This document shows positions 1 to 8,670 of a stretch of DNA of 64,000 nt, piece after piece (the stretch's first letter is position 1; every line of letters begins with the position of its first letter). A program made the position numbers and the translations under genes. The notes below the pieces were generated by a model that had not been told where the DNA came from, searched no databases, and saw nothing but the letters and a program-made list of their open reading frames with translations. The stretch covers positions 248,001-312,000 of the forward strand of contig NZ_JRHH01000004.1 of assembly GCF_000757385.1 (NCBI RefSeq), written 5' to 3'. The DNA comes from Flavobacterium aquatile LMG 4008 = ATCC 11947 (lineage in GTDB: Bacteria > Bacteroidota > Bacteroidia > Flavobacteriales > Flavobacteriaceae).

Positions 1-11
1 AATTTATAAAT

Positions 12-2615
12 ATGTCTGACGGAGAAAAGTTAATTCCTATTAACATTGAAGACGAAATGAAGTCAGCTTACATCGATTATTCGATGTCAGTTATTGTATC
101 AAGAGCATTGCCAGACGTGCGTGATGGTTTAAAACCAGTGCACCGAAGAGTATTATATGGAATGTATGATTTAGGAGTTTTCTCGAATAAAGCTCATAAA
201 AAATCCGCAAGAATTGTTGGAGAAGTTTTAGGTAAATATCACCCACACGGCGATACATCGGTTTATGATGCAATGGTTCGTATGGCTCAAGAGTGGAGTT
301 TACGTTATTTATTAGTTGATGGTCAAGGTAACTTTGGTTCTGTAGATGGCGATAGTCCTGCAGCGATGCGTTACACTGAGGCAAGAATGAAAAAAATGTC
401 AGAAGACATTATGGCAGATATCGACAAAGAAACAGTTGATTTTAAACTGAACTTTGACGATACTTTATATGAGCCAACAGTAATGCCAACTCGTGTTCCT
501 GCTTTACTTATAAATGGAGCTTCAGGAATTGCAGTAGGTATGGCAACAAATATGGCTCCACATAATATAACAGAAGTTATTGATGGAACGTTAGCTTACA
601 TTGACAACAATGATATTGAGATTGACGAATTAATCACAATGATCAAAGCTCCAGATTTTCCTACAGGTGGAATAATTTATGGAATGGAAGGTGTTCGTGA
701 GGCATTTAAAACAGGTCGTGGTAGAATTGTAATTCGTGCCAAAGTAGGTTTTGAAGAAGTAAACGGTAAAGAAGCCATCATTGTAACCGAAATTCCATAT
801 CAGGTGAATAAGGCAGAAATGATTAAAAAGACTGCCGATTTAATTAATGATAAAAAAATTGAAGGTATTTCAAATATCCGTGACGAATCGGATAGAACTG
901 GAATGCGAATTGTTTACGAATTAAAACGTGATGCAGTTCCGAATGTAGTTTTGAATACTTTATATAAATTCACACAACTTCAATCTTCTTTCAGTGTAAA
1001 TAATATTGCATTGGTAAAAGGAAGGCCTCAAATGTTGAATGTGAAAGATTTAATTCACTATTTTGTCGAACACAGACACGATGTTGTTGTAAGAAGAACT
1101 CAATTTGAATTAAGAAAGGCAGAAGAAAGAGCTCACATTCTTGAAGGTTTAATTATTGCTTCAGATAATATTGATGAAGTTATTGCTTTAATTCGTTCTT
1201 CTAAAGATGGTGAAGAAGCGAGAGCCAAATTAATTGAACGATTTAATTTATCTGAAATTCAAGCGCGTGCTATTGTTGAAATGCGTTTACGTCAATTAAC
1301 AGGTCTTGAGCAAGATAAACTTCGTGCAGAATATGAAGAAATCATGAAATTAATCAACCATTTAAGAGCTTTATTGGAAAGTAAAGAAATGAGAATGGAA
1401 TTAATTAAAGAGGAATTAGTTGAAATTAGAGAGAAATACGGCGATGAGCGTCGTTCAGTAATTGAATATTCTGGTGGCGATGTTAGTATTGAAGATTTAA
1501 TTGCTGACGAAAATGTGGTTATTACAATTTCGCACGCTGGTTACATTAAACGTACTTCGTTAACAGAATACAAAACTCAAAATAGAGGTGGTGTTGGACA
1601 GAAATCGGCTGCAACTCGTGATCAAGATTTCTTAGAACATTTATTTGTTGCAACAAATCATAATTATTTATTGATTTTTACACAAAAAGGGAAATGTTAT
1701 TGGATGCGTGTCTACGAAATTCCAGAAGGAACAAAAGCAAGTAAAGGTCGCGCACTTCAAAACCTTATCAACATTGAACCAGACGATAAAGTAAAAGCAT
1801 TTATTTGTACTCAAGATTTAAAAGATCAAGATTATATTAAAAGTCATTATGTAGTTATGGCGACCAAAAAAGGTCAGGTTAAGAAAACATCTTTAGAGAA
1901 ATATTCTAAACCAAGAGTAAACGGAGTTGCCGCAATTACAATTAAAGAAGATGACGAATTATTGGCAGCAGAATTAACTAATGGTCAAAGCCAAATTTTA
2001 ATTGCTGTAAAATCTGGTAAATTAGTTCGTTTTGAAGAAGCTAAAACTAGACCAATGGGTAGAACTGCATCTGGAGTTAGAGGTATTACTTTAAGAGATG
2101 CGCAAGACGAAGTGATTGGCATGGTTTCTGTTGATGAGGATAATATCAATGACACTCAACTATTAGTGGTTACCGAAAATGGTTATGGTAAGAGAACTAA
2201 ACTAGAAGACGAAGGTGAAGCAGTTTACAGAATCACCAACCGTGGTGGAAAAGGAGTGAAAACTCTAAACATTACTGAAAAAACCGGAGCTTTAGTTTCT
2301 ATAAATACAGTTACCGATGCTGATGATTTAATGATTATCAACAAATCTGGATTGACCATTAGAATGGATGTTTCTACTTTAAGAGTTATGGGTAGAGCAA
2401 CGCAAGGTGTTCGTTTAATCAATATTAAAGGAAACGATTCAATTGCTGCTGTAACTAAAGTTATGAAAGATGAAGAAGAGGAAGCCATTGCTGTGGACGG
2501 AGAAGAATTAGAAATTGATCCAAATGCAATTTTAGAAGATGATTCAGATGATGAAGATGATGTTACTGATGATCAGGAAGATGCAGAAGAAGAATCAGAC
2601 GAAACAGAAGAATAA
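12..2615 (+). CDS. gyrA: DNA gyrase subunit A
   Basis: Catalytic breakage-reunion subunit of DNA gyrase, which pairs with GyrB to introduce negative supercoils. The 867-residue protein has the normal family length. The N-terminal topoisomerase IIA domain holds the active-site tyrosine in RYTEARM (Tyr121). The quinolone-resistance region [10 protein letters not shown] carries Thr82 and Asp86, the residues equivalent to E. coli Ser83 and Asp87; these look wild type for Flavobacterium. The C-terminal half contains the six-bladed wrapping domain, with a GyrA-box-like NRGGKG. The last ~45 residues are a very acidic tail, as in other Bacteroidetes GyrA. The start at 12 is the only ATG in a suitable place. 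A terminator hairpin follows. Confidence 0.98.
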   Translation: MSDGEKLIPINIEDEMKSAYIDYSMSVIVSRALPDVRDGLKPVHRRVLYGMYDLGVFSNKAHKKSARIVGEVLGKYHPHGDTSVYDAMVRMAQEWSLRYLLVDGQGNFGSVDGDSPAAMRYTEARMKKMSEDIMADIDKETVDFKLNFDDTLYEPTVMPTRVPALLINGASGIAVGMATNMAPHNITEVIDGTLAYIDNNDIEIDELITMIKAPDFPTGGIIYGMEGVREAFKTGRGRIVIRAKVGFEEVNGKEAIIVTEIPYQVNKAEMIKKTADLINDKKIEGISNIRDESDRTGMRIVYELKRDAVPNVVLNTLYKFTQLQSSFSVNNIALVKGRPQMLNVKDLIHYFVEHRHDVVVRRTQFELRKAEERAHILEGLIIASDNIDEVIALIRSSKDGEEARAKLIERFNLSEIQARAIVEMRLRQLTGLEQDKLRAEYEEIMKLINHLRALLESKEMRMELIKEELVEIREKYGDERRSVIEYSGGDVSIEDLIADENVVITISHAGYIKRTSLTEYKTQNRGGVGQKSAATRDQDFLEHLFVATNHNYLLIFTQKGKCYWMRVYEIPEGTKASKGRALQNLINIEPDDKVKAFICTQDLKDQDYIKSHYVVMATKKGQVKKTSLEKYSKPRVNGVAAITIKEDDELLAAELTNGQSQILIAVKSGKLVRFEEAKTRPMGRTASGVRGITLRDAQDEVIGMVSVDEDNINDTQLLVVTENGYGKRTKLEDEGEAVYRITNRGGKGVKTLNITEKTGALVSINTVTDADDLMIINKSGLTIRMDVSTLRVMGRATQGVRLINIKGNDSIAAVTKVMKDEEEEAIAVDGEELEIDPNAILEDDSDDEDDVTDDQEDAEEESDETEE

Positions 2616-2636
2616 AAAAGTTAAATTAAAATAAAT

Positions 2637-2679
2637 AAAAGCCATGTAACCTAATTATAATTTAGATAACATGGCTTTT
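2637..2679 (+). terminator. Terminator hairpin after gyrA
   Basis: A perfect 11-bp stem (AAAAGCCATGT / ACATGGCTTTT) with a 21-base loop lies 22 bases past the gyrA stop. The T tract is short, so this may be a weak terminator or a 3'-end stabiliser. Confidence 0.6.
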
Positions 2680-2713
2680 GCAATAAACAATAAAACAATT
2701 AAAATTAAATTTT

Positions 2714-4075
2714 ATGAAAATTAAACAAATAATAATAGCGAGTACATTATTAGTTTCTGTTGCTTCTTTCGCCCAAAAAGACGAGTTGAAAGCGTTAAAA
2801 AAGATATATGCTAAAGAAGAGATAAAAGGAGCTGATTTAGTTCAATATAAAGCGTTAGTAGCAAAATTAGAACCATTAGCGACAGAAGAAGCCGATAAAG
2901 TTTATGCAGGATTTTATAAATCAATGACGCCTGTTTTAGAATCTTTAGCTATTGATAGAACAATGCCTCCAATTCAAGTACAAATGGCTATGGCAAAGTT
3001 AGTTAGTCCAAAAGCAATCTCTGATTTAGCAATAGGACTAAACACAACACTAGATTATGAAAAAAAATCGGGAAAGAAAGTTTACACAGATGATATTTTG
3101 GAAACAATTACATCATTTAAGCCAGAATTTTTAAACTATGCTATTGCGCTTGGAGATCAAAAAAAATACAAAGAAGCATCAGAAGTTTTATATGCTATTT
3201 ATCAATTAGATAAAAAAGACCAAGAAAAACTATATTATGCTGCAAGTTATGCAGTAAATGGAAATGATTATGATAATGCTTTAAAATACTATCAAGAATT
3301 AAAAACATTAAACTATTCTGGTGAGCAAACAATGTATTTTGCAAAAAACACTATATCGGGCCAAGAAGAATATTTTAATACTAAAGCAGAACGCGATAAT
3401 TTAGTAAAATTAAAAACACATTCAAATCCAAGAGAAGAGAAAGTTCCTTCTAAAAGAGGTGAAATCTATAAAAACATTGCTGTTATTTTACTTCAAAAAG
3501 ATAAAAATGAAGAAGCTAAAACAGCAATCACTGATGCCAGAAAAGCCAATCCAGATGACGTTTCTTTAATTGTAACGGAAGCTGATTTGTATTACAAACT
3601 AAAAGATATTGATACCTACAAAAGATTAGTGAATGAAGCTTTGGTTAAAAATCCTAATGATGCAAGTTTAGTTTTTAATTTGGGTGTTGTTTCTAATAGT
3701 GCTAATCAATTTGAAGAAGCTGGAAAATATTACAGAAAAGCAATTGAGTTAGATCCAAATTTTATTGATGCTTATTTAAACTTGGCAGATAATATTTTAA
3801 AACCAGATACCAAATTAGTTGAAGACATCAACAAGTTAGGATCAAGCACAAGTGATAAAGATTTAAAAAGATACCAAGCACTAACAGTTGAAAGGAAGAA
3901 ACTATTTACGGAAGTAATGCCTATTTATGAAAAAGCTTTGGAGCTTTCAGAAAAATTAGATCAAAATATTGAAAAAAATAAGATACAAACAAATGATATT
4001 AAGTCCAACTTAAAAACCGTTTATAGCTTCTTAGAATTATCAGAAAAATCTAAAGCTTTAAAAGCAAAAATGTAA
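2714..4075 (+). CDS. Secreted tetratricopeptide repeat protein
   Basis: A 453-residue protein with an N-terminal signal peptide (hydrophobic run ending VASFAQ, with cleavage expected before or at Q21), so it is probably periplasmic. The body is helical and contains TPR-like units, clearest around residues 310-355 (e.g. LVFNLGVVSNSANQFEEAGK followed by YYRKAIELDPNF). TPR arrays mediate protein-protein contacts, so this is likely a scaffold or assembly factor. No catalytic motif is seen. It stands alone between gyrA and the convergent dnaX, bounded by terminators on both sides. Orthologues seem usual behind gyrA in flavobacteria, but no function is known to me. Confidence 0.85.
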   Translation: MKIKQIIIASTLLVSVASFAQKDELKALKKIYAKEEIKGADLVQYKALVAKLEPLATEEADKVYAGFYKSMTPVLESLAIDRTMPPIQVQMAMAKLVSPKAISDLAIGLNTTLDYEKKSGKKVYTDDILETITSFKPEFLNYAIALGDQKKYKEASEVLYAIYQLDKKDQEKLYYAASYAVNGNDYDNALKYYQELKTLNYSGEQTMYFAKNTISGQEEYFNTKAERDNLVKLKTHSNPREEKVPSKRGEIYKNIAVILLQKDKNEEAKTAITDARKANPDDVSLIVTEADLYYKLKDIDTYKRLVNEALVKNPNDASLVFNLGVVSNSANQFEEAGKYYRKAIELDPNFIDAYLNLADNILKPDTKLVEDINKLGSSTSDKDLKRYQALTVERKKLFTEVMPIYEKALELSEKLDQNIEKNKIQTNDIKSNLKTVYSFLELSEKSKALKAKM

Positions 4076-4083
4076 TACCAATA

Positions 4084-4116
4084 AAAAAAGCCGAAATGTA
4101 AGTTTCGGCTTTTTTT
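4084..4116. terminator. Bidirectional terminator between TPR gene and dnaX
   Basis: A-rich and T-rich flanks surround a perfect GCCGAAA / TTTCGGC stem with a 6-base loop (tgtaag), giving an AAAAAA-stem-TTTTTT structure that works in both directions. The minus-strand arm reaches the stop codon of the tau reading frame (4115-4117). Confidence 0.85.
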
Positions 4117-5928
4117 ATATATCTAAATCAAATAGTTTTCGCATTGCTTCCAGATTCGGATTAATTTCATTCAATCTATTAAATTTATCTTGAGCTGTAA
4201 ATGCTACTTTACTTTTGACACTTTCATTCACAATCACTTCAATACTTATTTCATGATTGTGTAAATGTCCTCTTAAATAACCAAGAAGCTCCGGTTTTTC
4301 TTTTTCAAAATCAATTTTAGAACCTTCATTTGGTAATTCATAAATGATTTTATTACCATCTAATTTTGGATCGCTAATTCGTAATAGTGATTCCATAATC
4401 ATGTGACCTTTATCATTTAATCGTTGCGCGTATTTAAACCAAAATTCCAACATTTCGGTCTCTGTAAAAACTTCGCTTGGCAAATGTTCTTCAACTTTTA
4501 CAATACCTTTTTGAGATTCCAGCAATTCTTTTTTTGCTCGAATACTTGAAAGAGATAATGCAGAAACTTTACTAGTTAAGAGTTCCGGATTTCGTGTATC
4601 AGGTTTTAATTCAGTTTCAGGTTTTGGGGCTTCAACAATAATTTCCGAATTTGTATTTTCATCAGAAATAGTATCTTCCGTCTTCACACTTCCAACTTCC
4701 GTCTTCACACTTCCATCTTCAATATTCTGACTTCCATCTTCAATCTTCACACTTCCAACTTCCGTCTTCACACTTCCATCTTCAATCTTCTGACTTCCAA
4801 CTTCTGTAATCGAATAACCACTATTTCTATAATAAGTCGGTGGAATTATAAAGTCAACTTTTTTTTTTCTCCATCAAAGTTGATAGAGCAAAGTTGCATT
4901 AGCGTTAGTTCAACCAACAAGCGTTGGTTTTGAGAAACTTTATATTTTAAATCGCAATCATTTGCAATTTCAATTCCTTTTAATAAAAACTCTTGAGTAC
5001 ATTTTTGAGCCTGTTGTCCGTAAAGAAGTTGCGCTTGTTCACCAGCTTCTAATAAAACTAAAGTGGAAGGATTTTTGCAAACCAACAAATCTCTAAAATG
5101 ACTCGCCAATCCAGAAACAAAATGATGACCATCAAATCCTTTTGATAAAATATCGTTGTAAGTAACTAGAATTTGAGGAATATTATTCTCCAAAATTAAA
5201 TCGGTTACTTTAATATACGTTTCATAATCTAAAACGTTTAAATTTTCGGTTACTGCTTGACGCGTCAAATTGGTTCCACAATACGAAACAACTCTATCAA
5301 AAATAGACAAAGCATCACGCATCGCACCATCCGCTTTTTGAGCAATAATGTGCAAAGCGTCGTCTTCAAATTGAACACCTTGACTAGTAGCTACTTCCGC
5401 CAAATGTTCTTTAGCATCTTTAACCGTAATGCGTTTAAAATCAAATATCTGACAACGAGACAATATAGTCGGAATAATTTTGTGTTTTTCTGTAGTCGCT
5501 AAAATAAAAATAGCGTGTTTTGGCGGTTCTTCCAATGTTTTCAAAAACGCATTAAAAGCAGCCGATGACAACATATGAACCTCGTCAATAATGTAAACTT
5601 TATACTGTCCAGTTTGCGGCGGAATTCGAACTTGATCTATTAAATTCCGAATATCATCAACAGAATTATTCGATGCAGCATCTAATTCGAAAACATTAAA
5701 AGCAAAATCCTCGTTTGGATCATCATAACCAGGTTGGTTAATTTTTCGAGCCAAAATTCTAGCACAAGTTGTTTTTCCAACACCTCTTGGACCAGTAAAT
5801 AATAGGGCAGAAGCCAAGTGGTTGGTTTCTATAGCATTCAACAAAGTGTTCGTGATAGCTTGCTGACCAACAACGTCTTTAAACGTTTGCGGACGATACT
5901 TACGAGCAGATACTACAAATTGTTCCAT
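4115..5928 (-). CDS. dnaX: DNA polymerase III tau subunit (product of a -1 frameshift)
   Basis: Full-length tau (about 604 residues) requires joining the 5' frame (5928 to the A10 run at 4859-4868) to the -1 frame that stays open to 4115. Read in the -1 frame, codons after the run give VDFIIPPTYYRNSGYS, then six heptapeptide repeats (consensus E-D/V-G-S-V/Q-K-T/I), then the Bacteroidetes-like tau segment with SLSSIRAKKELL and a folded C-terminal domain. That domain should bind the polymerase core and the replicative helicase. There is no plausible separate start for the 3' part, since its first ATG (4771) lies inside the repeat tract. The alternative is a one-base deletion error in the homopolymer, in which case tau would simply be in frame. 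Confidence 0.8.
4675..4800 (-). repeat. Six 21-bp tandem repeats within the dnaX tau linker
   Basis: Exactly 126 bp = 6 x 21 bp imperfect units (4675-4695, 4696-4716, 4717-4737, 4738-4758, 4759-4779, 4780-4800). Because 21 is a multiple of three, they encode six heptapeptides in the tau frame. A 19-base stretch (4772-4790) recurs exactly in the intergenic hairpin at 42095-42113. Confidence 0.95.
4846..5928 (-). CDS. dnaX: DNA polymerase III gamma subunit (in-frame product)
   Basis: Clamp-loader ATPase that loads the DnaN sliding clamp. The 360-residue in-frame product contains the AAA+ core: Walker A GPRGVGKTT at residues 46-54, Walker B/DEVHML, and sensor 1 ATTEKHK. The SRC motif (LSRCQIF) supplies the arginine finger. 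The four-cysteine zinc module of E. coli DnaX is replaced by a cysteine-free loop (INQPGYDDPNEDFAF). The frame ends just after the A10 run with K-K-K-L-T-L-stop, so in this organism the short gamma form would be the default and tau the shifted form, the reverse of E. coli. The ATG at 5928 follows a promoter match by 17 bases. Confidence 0.93.
   Translation of the reverse strand: MEQFVVSARKYRPQTFKDVVGQQAITNTLLNAIETNHLASALLFTGPRGVGKTTCARILARKINQPGYDDPNEDFAFNVFELDAASNNSVDDIRNLIDQVRIPPQTGQYKVYIIDEVHMLSSAAFNAFLKTLEEPPKHAIFILATTEKHKIIPTILSRCQIFDFKRITVKDAKEHLAEVATSQGVQFEDDALHIIAQKADGAMRDALSIFDRVVSYCGTNLTRQAVTENLNVLDYETYIKVTDLILENNIPQILVTYNDILSKGFDGHHFVSGLASHFRDLLVCKNPSTLVLLEAGEQAQLLYGQQAQKCTQEFLLKGIEIANDCDLKYKVSQNQRLLVELTLMQLCSINFDGEKKKLTL
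4858..4869 (-). other. dnaX slippery site (A10 G)
   Basis: On the coding strand the sequence is G-A10-G. It contains the heptamer A-AAA-AAG in the same phase as the E. coli dnaX slippery heptamer (zero-frame codons AAA AAG). A GGAG lies directly upstream, and the zero frame stops three codons later. Tandem slippage by ribosomes, or polymerase slippage on the A run, would give the -1 frame used by tau. Confidence 0.7.
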
Positions 5929-5945
5929 AGAAAATTATTGGATTA

Positions 5946-5977
5946 CAAATATAGGTTTTGAAATTCCAAAAAGCAAA
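5946..5977 (-). promoter_or_regulatory. dnaX promoter (TTTG-N20-TATATTTG)
   Basis: Minus-strand TATATTTG (5953-5946) matches the Bacteroidetes -7 consensus TAnnTTTG. It has a -33 TTTG 20 bases upstream, inside the usual 17-23 spacing. The dnaX ATG is 17 bases downstream. Confidence 0.75.
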
Positions 5978-6009
5978 TAACAATTTCCAAAAGTTTGTAG
6001 TTTTTTCTA

Positions 6010-6153
6010 GAAGCTATTTCCAGCTTTCCATTCCAAGATTTTTTGCAAAAACCTTTTTTTGTAAGCCATAAAAAGAGCTTCCGTTGGTCGCTTTTTTATA
6101 CCAACAAAAAATAGGTTTTTACCAAAAAATGCTTTCCATTGCAATCTGGACTA
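6010..6153 (-). repeat. Degenerate copy of dispersed intergenic repeat
   Basis: The ends resemble the copies at 8425-8503 and 40304-40400: TTTCCAGCTTTCCATTCC matches TTCCTGCTTTCCGCGTT, and the far end ...CAATCTGGACTA matches ...CAATCAGGGCTA. The middle is longer and T/A-rich. The gap 5929-6175 holds no gene. Confidence 0.45.
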
Positions 6154-6175
6154 GTCAAGTACTAACGTACAACTT

Positions 6176-6490
6176 CTAATTATTTTCAAAATTACCATGA
6201 CCTTTAATAGTCAATTCATGCAAAACCATAGCGGCGCTTTTTTCAGTAAAAGCCGATAATCCTGCAACAAAAACACCTTTCTCGCCAGTGCTAGATTTTA
6301 TTCCATAAACTGTTGCTTCATCTCCAGGATCACTTTCGCCTTCATATCGATAAACATGTACAATTTCAAAATCATCAGGACTATCAATAATTCTATTCTC
6401 CTGAATATTAAAATCTACAGTAAATCCTTTTTCAGTCAACTCTTCAAGTGCTTTGCTAACTGTTGCGTAATGGTACATGTGACGATCCAT
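6176..6490 (-). CDS. Conserved flavobacterial protein of unknown function (104 aa)
   Basis: A small soluble protein with no signal peptide or membrane segment. It looks like a single alpha/beta domain of about 100 residues, beginning with a helical segment ([18 protein letters not shown]) followed by strands with many acidic residues. Relatives I recall carry the historical name phosphoribosylpyrophosphate synthetase, but nothing here resembles the PRPP-binding loop, and the length is a third of that enzyme, so that name should not be used. The ATG at 6490 is the only reasonable start. It is monocistronic, between dnaX and rnpB. Confidence 0.75.
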   Translation of the reverse strand: MDRHMYHYATVSKALEELTEKGFTVDFNIQENRIIDSPDDFEIVHVYRYEGESDPGDEATVYGIKSSTGEKGVFVAGLSAFTEKSAAMVLHELTIKGHGNFENN

Positions 6491-6603
6491 AATAAATATT
6501 TTTTAAGATTAGTATAAACTTACAATTGTTTAATTAATAATTCATTACATAATTATTGGTTAAAGTTGTAATTTAATGAGCCAATTTCTAGTTGCTAATT
6601 GAT

Positions 6604-6611
6604 TACCTTTG
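6604..6611 (+). promoter_or_regulatory. rnpB promoter -7 box
   Basis: TACCTTTG fits TAnnTTTG exactly and lies 4 bases before the predicted mature 5' end of RNase P RNA. No convincing -33 TTG at normal spacing. Confidence 0.75.
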
Positions 6612-6615
6612 CACC

Positions 6616-6916
6616 GCAGACCGCCTTATCGTCCCGATTTAAATTGGGGAGGAAAGTCCGGACACCAAAGAGTAGCATAGCGGATAACATCCGTCAATTC
6701 AAGAAATTGGATTAGGACAAGTGCAACAGAAAGTATGTACAGTTCGGCTGTAGTGAAACCAGGTAAACTCTATGCGGTGAAATTTCAAGTATATCGACAT
6801 TTAAGGATTACTCGTCCGTTGTCGAAGGGTAGAAAGATTGAATCCCGAAGTAATTCGGGATCTAGATAAATGATAAGGCATCTTTACTGATGACAGAATC
6901 CGGCTTATAGGTCTGC
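6616..6916 (+). ncRNA. rnpB: RNase P RNA (bacterial class A)
   Basis: The RNA component of RNase P, which removes the 5' leader of tRNA precursors. The terminal helix is visible as GCAGACC (6616-6622) with GGTCTGC (6910-6916). Universally conserved cores are present: GAGGAAAGTCCGG near the 5' end, GTGCAACAGAAA, TAGTGAAACC and, at the 3' end, ACAGAATCCGGCTTATAGG. A local hairpin with AATCCCGAAGTAATTCGGGATT sits in the 3' half. A T-rich stretch right after the helix (6917 on) probably ends transcription. It is convergent with rsmD. Length (~300 nt) is slightly short but within the range for Bacteroidetes. Confidence 0.95.
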
Positions 6917-6940
6917 TTTTTTTATTTTTTTGTGAAAGAT

Positions 6941-7513
6941 TTATTCTTCCTCACCATCAACTTCTTCATCATCAACTTCAAATTCAAAAAACGAAAATAC
7001 CGAACCACCATAATTCTTCTGAAAAGAAAAATGCATCATGTGATTCAATTTGGTATGCTTCGAATGTTCCATAATCATCATGCCTTCTTCGTCTAGCAAT
7101 TCGTTCTCGAAGACCAATTCGATTAGTTTTTCAAACTCTTTTTGCTCAATTCCATAAGGTGGATCGGCAAAAATAATATCATAACTTCCTTTGTGTTTTT
7201 CTAGAAATTTGAACACATCGCTTTTAATTGCAGTGATATTCAAGTCAAATTCTTTGGCCGTTTTCTTAATGAAATTCACGCAACCCATATCGCCATCGAT
7301 ACACGTAATGTTGTCACAACCACGCGAACCAAATTCGTAACTGATATTTCCAGTTCCAGCAAATAAATCCAAAACCTTCAATCCCGAAAAATTGAAATGA
7401 TTGTTCAGCACATTAAACAACGCTTCTTTACTCATGTCAGTCGTTGGACGAACTGGTAAGTTTTTTGGAGCTGTAATGCGTCTTCCTTTGTATTTTCCAG
7501 AAATGATTCTCAC
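6941..7513 (-). CDS. rsmD: 16S rRNA (guanine(966)-N(2))-methyltransferase
   Basis: Methylates G966 of 16S rRNA using S-adenosylmethionine. The 190-residue length is typical. Visible motifs are the SAM-binding loop VLDLFAGTGNIS and the N-methyltransferase signature FADPPYG. The start MRIISGKYKGRRI is characteristic of the family. The C-terminus has a strongly acidic tail (DDEEVDGEEE). Its ATG overlaps the stop of the upstream DUF3822 gene by four bases (ATGA), so the two are translationally coupled, a pairing that is usual in flavobacteria. Confidence 0.95.
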   Translation of the reverse strand: MRIISGKYKGRRITAPKNLPVRPTTDMSKEALFNVLNNHFNFSGLKVLDLFAGTGNISYEFGSRGCDNITCIDGDMGCVNFIKKTAKEFDLNITAIKSDVFKFLEKHKGSYDIIFADPPYGIEQKEFEKLIELVFENELLDEEGMMIMEHSKHTKLNHMMHFSFQKNYGGSVFSFFEFEVDDEEVDGEEE

Positions 7514-8310
7514 GAGTGAAGTAGTATAAAGTGTTCGCGGTTTTCTTTTTCCGTGAAGTTATTTTTAAAATCAGAAACATTAAACAAACTTATGTTTCTA
7601 ATGTATTTGTAGGCAATTTGATAAAAAGTATCCGTTTCAACAATCGAACCAAGCAATTCCAATTTGAAATTCTCAGGATTCAACTGCAATTGTTCGGCAG
7701 TAAAGAGAATGTAGTAAATAAAATCTTCAGGAGTTTTGTATTCAAACGAATTAAACAAATGTAACTTCTGATTCTGAACCACAATAATCTCAAAATGACT
7801 TTCACTTACGTGAACAAACATCTTGCGCTCTTCATTATTCTTAGATAAATCCAACAATTTTGAAACCAAAACACTATTTGCGTGCTTGTATTCAAACGAA
7901 CCATATTGGTCAATAAAAAAGTTATTCATATTCACATACGGAATGTAAACATTATTCATTTCATATTTATCTAAAGCATCAAAAGTGAAAAAATCAGTTT
8001 CAAAAACCTTAGTGTTGTATTGCAAATAACTTCCTAAAAACTCTTCGTCAAACAAAGCCGTTGGCACAAAAGTAGACAAATTATTACTGTGAAGAATCTC
8101 AATTTCATCATACTTATGACTCAATTCTGGATGTTCTCTAAAAACCGAAGCAAACAAATCTTCAATCTTAGCACTACGCTGAAAACTATCAAAATGAATG
8201 TTATGTAACACCACAGGTTTGCCACTCAAAGTATCAAATACACAAAACGACAACCCATTCAAAGAAACTTGAATCGATAGTTTTTTATAAGTTTTGTCCG
8301 TAATACTCAT
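7510..8310 (-). CDS. DUF3822 family protein
   Basis: A 266-residue soluble protein whose order of elements fits DUF3822, a Bacteroidetes family with an actin-like/ASKHA-type fold. The N-terminus reads KLSIQVSLNGLSFCVFD, and the centre has strands around FVHVSESHFEIIVVQNQKLH, resembling the two halves of an ATPase fold without a clear nucleotide-binding signature. It is the first gene of a two-gene operon with rsmD. The promoter match at 8343-8350 lies 33 bases upstream. The function is unknown; co-occurrence with rsmD hints at ribosome or RNA modification but does not prove it. Confidence 0.85.
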   Translation of the reverse strand: MSITDKTYKKLSIQVSLNGLSFCVFDTLSGKPVVLHNIHFDSFQRSAKIEDLFASVFREHPELSHKYDEIEILHSNNLSTFVPTALFDEEFLGSYLQYNTKVFETDFFTFDALDKYEMNNVYIPYVNMNNFFIDQYGSFEYKHANSVLVSKLLDLSKNNEERKMFVHVSESHFEIIVVQNQKLHLFNSFEYKTPEDFIYYILFTAEQLQLNPENFKLELLGSIVETDTFYQIAYKYIRNISLFNVSDFKNNFTEKENREHFILLHS

Positions 8311-8342
8311 TTTGAAATTCCATTTTTAACACCGCAAACTTA

Positions 8343-8350
8343 CAAATTTA
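8343..8350 (-). promoter_or_regulatory. DUF3822-rsmD promoter -7 box
   Basis: Minus-strand TAAATTTG fits TAnnTTTG, 33 bases before the DUF3822 ATG. No clear -33 element. Confidence 0.55.
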
Positions 8351-8424
8351 TACTGAACTTGTTTCAGTATCTCGTCTTATTTAAAGATATGTTTTTTTTT
8401 TAAGAATTTATATCGATGAATATT

Positions 8425-8503
8425 AGTAGCGAATGGTTCGGGCATTTCTACAAACCTTATTCCTGCTTTCCGCGTTACAAGGTAACTGCTCCAATCAGGG
8501 CTA
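8425..8503 (-). repeat. Dispersed intergenic repeat, copy 2
   Basis: In the minus direction it begins TAGCCCTGATTGGAGCAG, has a small GTTAC/GTAAC hairpin, then CGGAAAGCAGGAAT, and ends CCCGAACCATTCGCTACT. The copy at 40304-40400 has the same order and near-identical blocks. It lies in a 360-base gene-free gap (8311-8670). Confidence 0.75.
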
Positions 8504-8555
8504 ATTAGCCATCCATTTTCACAAAATTAGATTTTCAAAACAACATTTTTTAAAA

Positions 8556-8667
8556 ATCCGCGACAATCCGTTTCATTCGTTTTATCCGCGTTCCATAAAT
8601 CATAAAAAAAGTAAAAATCCTTGCGAACTTTGCGTAAAACTTTGCGTACTTTGCGGTTAAATAAAAA
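8556..8667 (+). repeat. Low-complexity intergenic motifs (ATCCGCG and CTTTGCG)
   Basis: The second part of the 8311-8670 gap contains ATCCGCGACAATCCG...TTATCCGCG. Three CTTTGCG units follow (AACTTTGCGTAAAACTTTGCG, then TACTTTGCGG). No open frame or RNA fold is supported. It forms the 5' leader of the helicase gene. Confidence 0.6.
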
Positions 8668-8670
8668 CCT

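Noticed and set aside
4115..4771. Separate 218-residue gene starting at ATG 4771
   Set aside because: The ATG lies inside the 21-bp repeat tract, the frame is open upstream to the A10 run, and the C-terminal sequence continues the DnaX protein, so it is the tau part of dnaX.
4675..4800. CRISPR-like array
   Set aside because: Repeats are contiguous 21-bp units without spacers and are in frame in dnaX.
6491..6940. tRNA or other small RNA besides rnpB
   Set aside because: The interval is accounted for by RNase P RNA and its promoter; no tRNA cloverleaf was seen here or elsewhere in the window.
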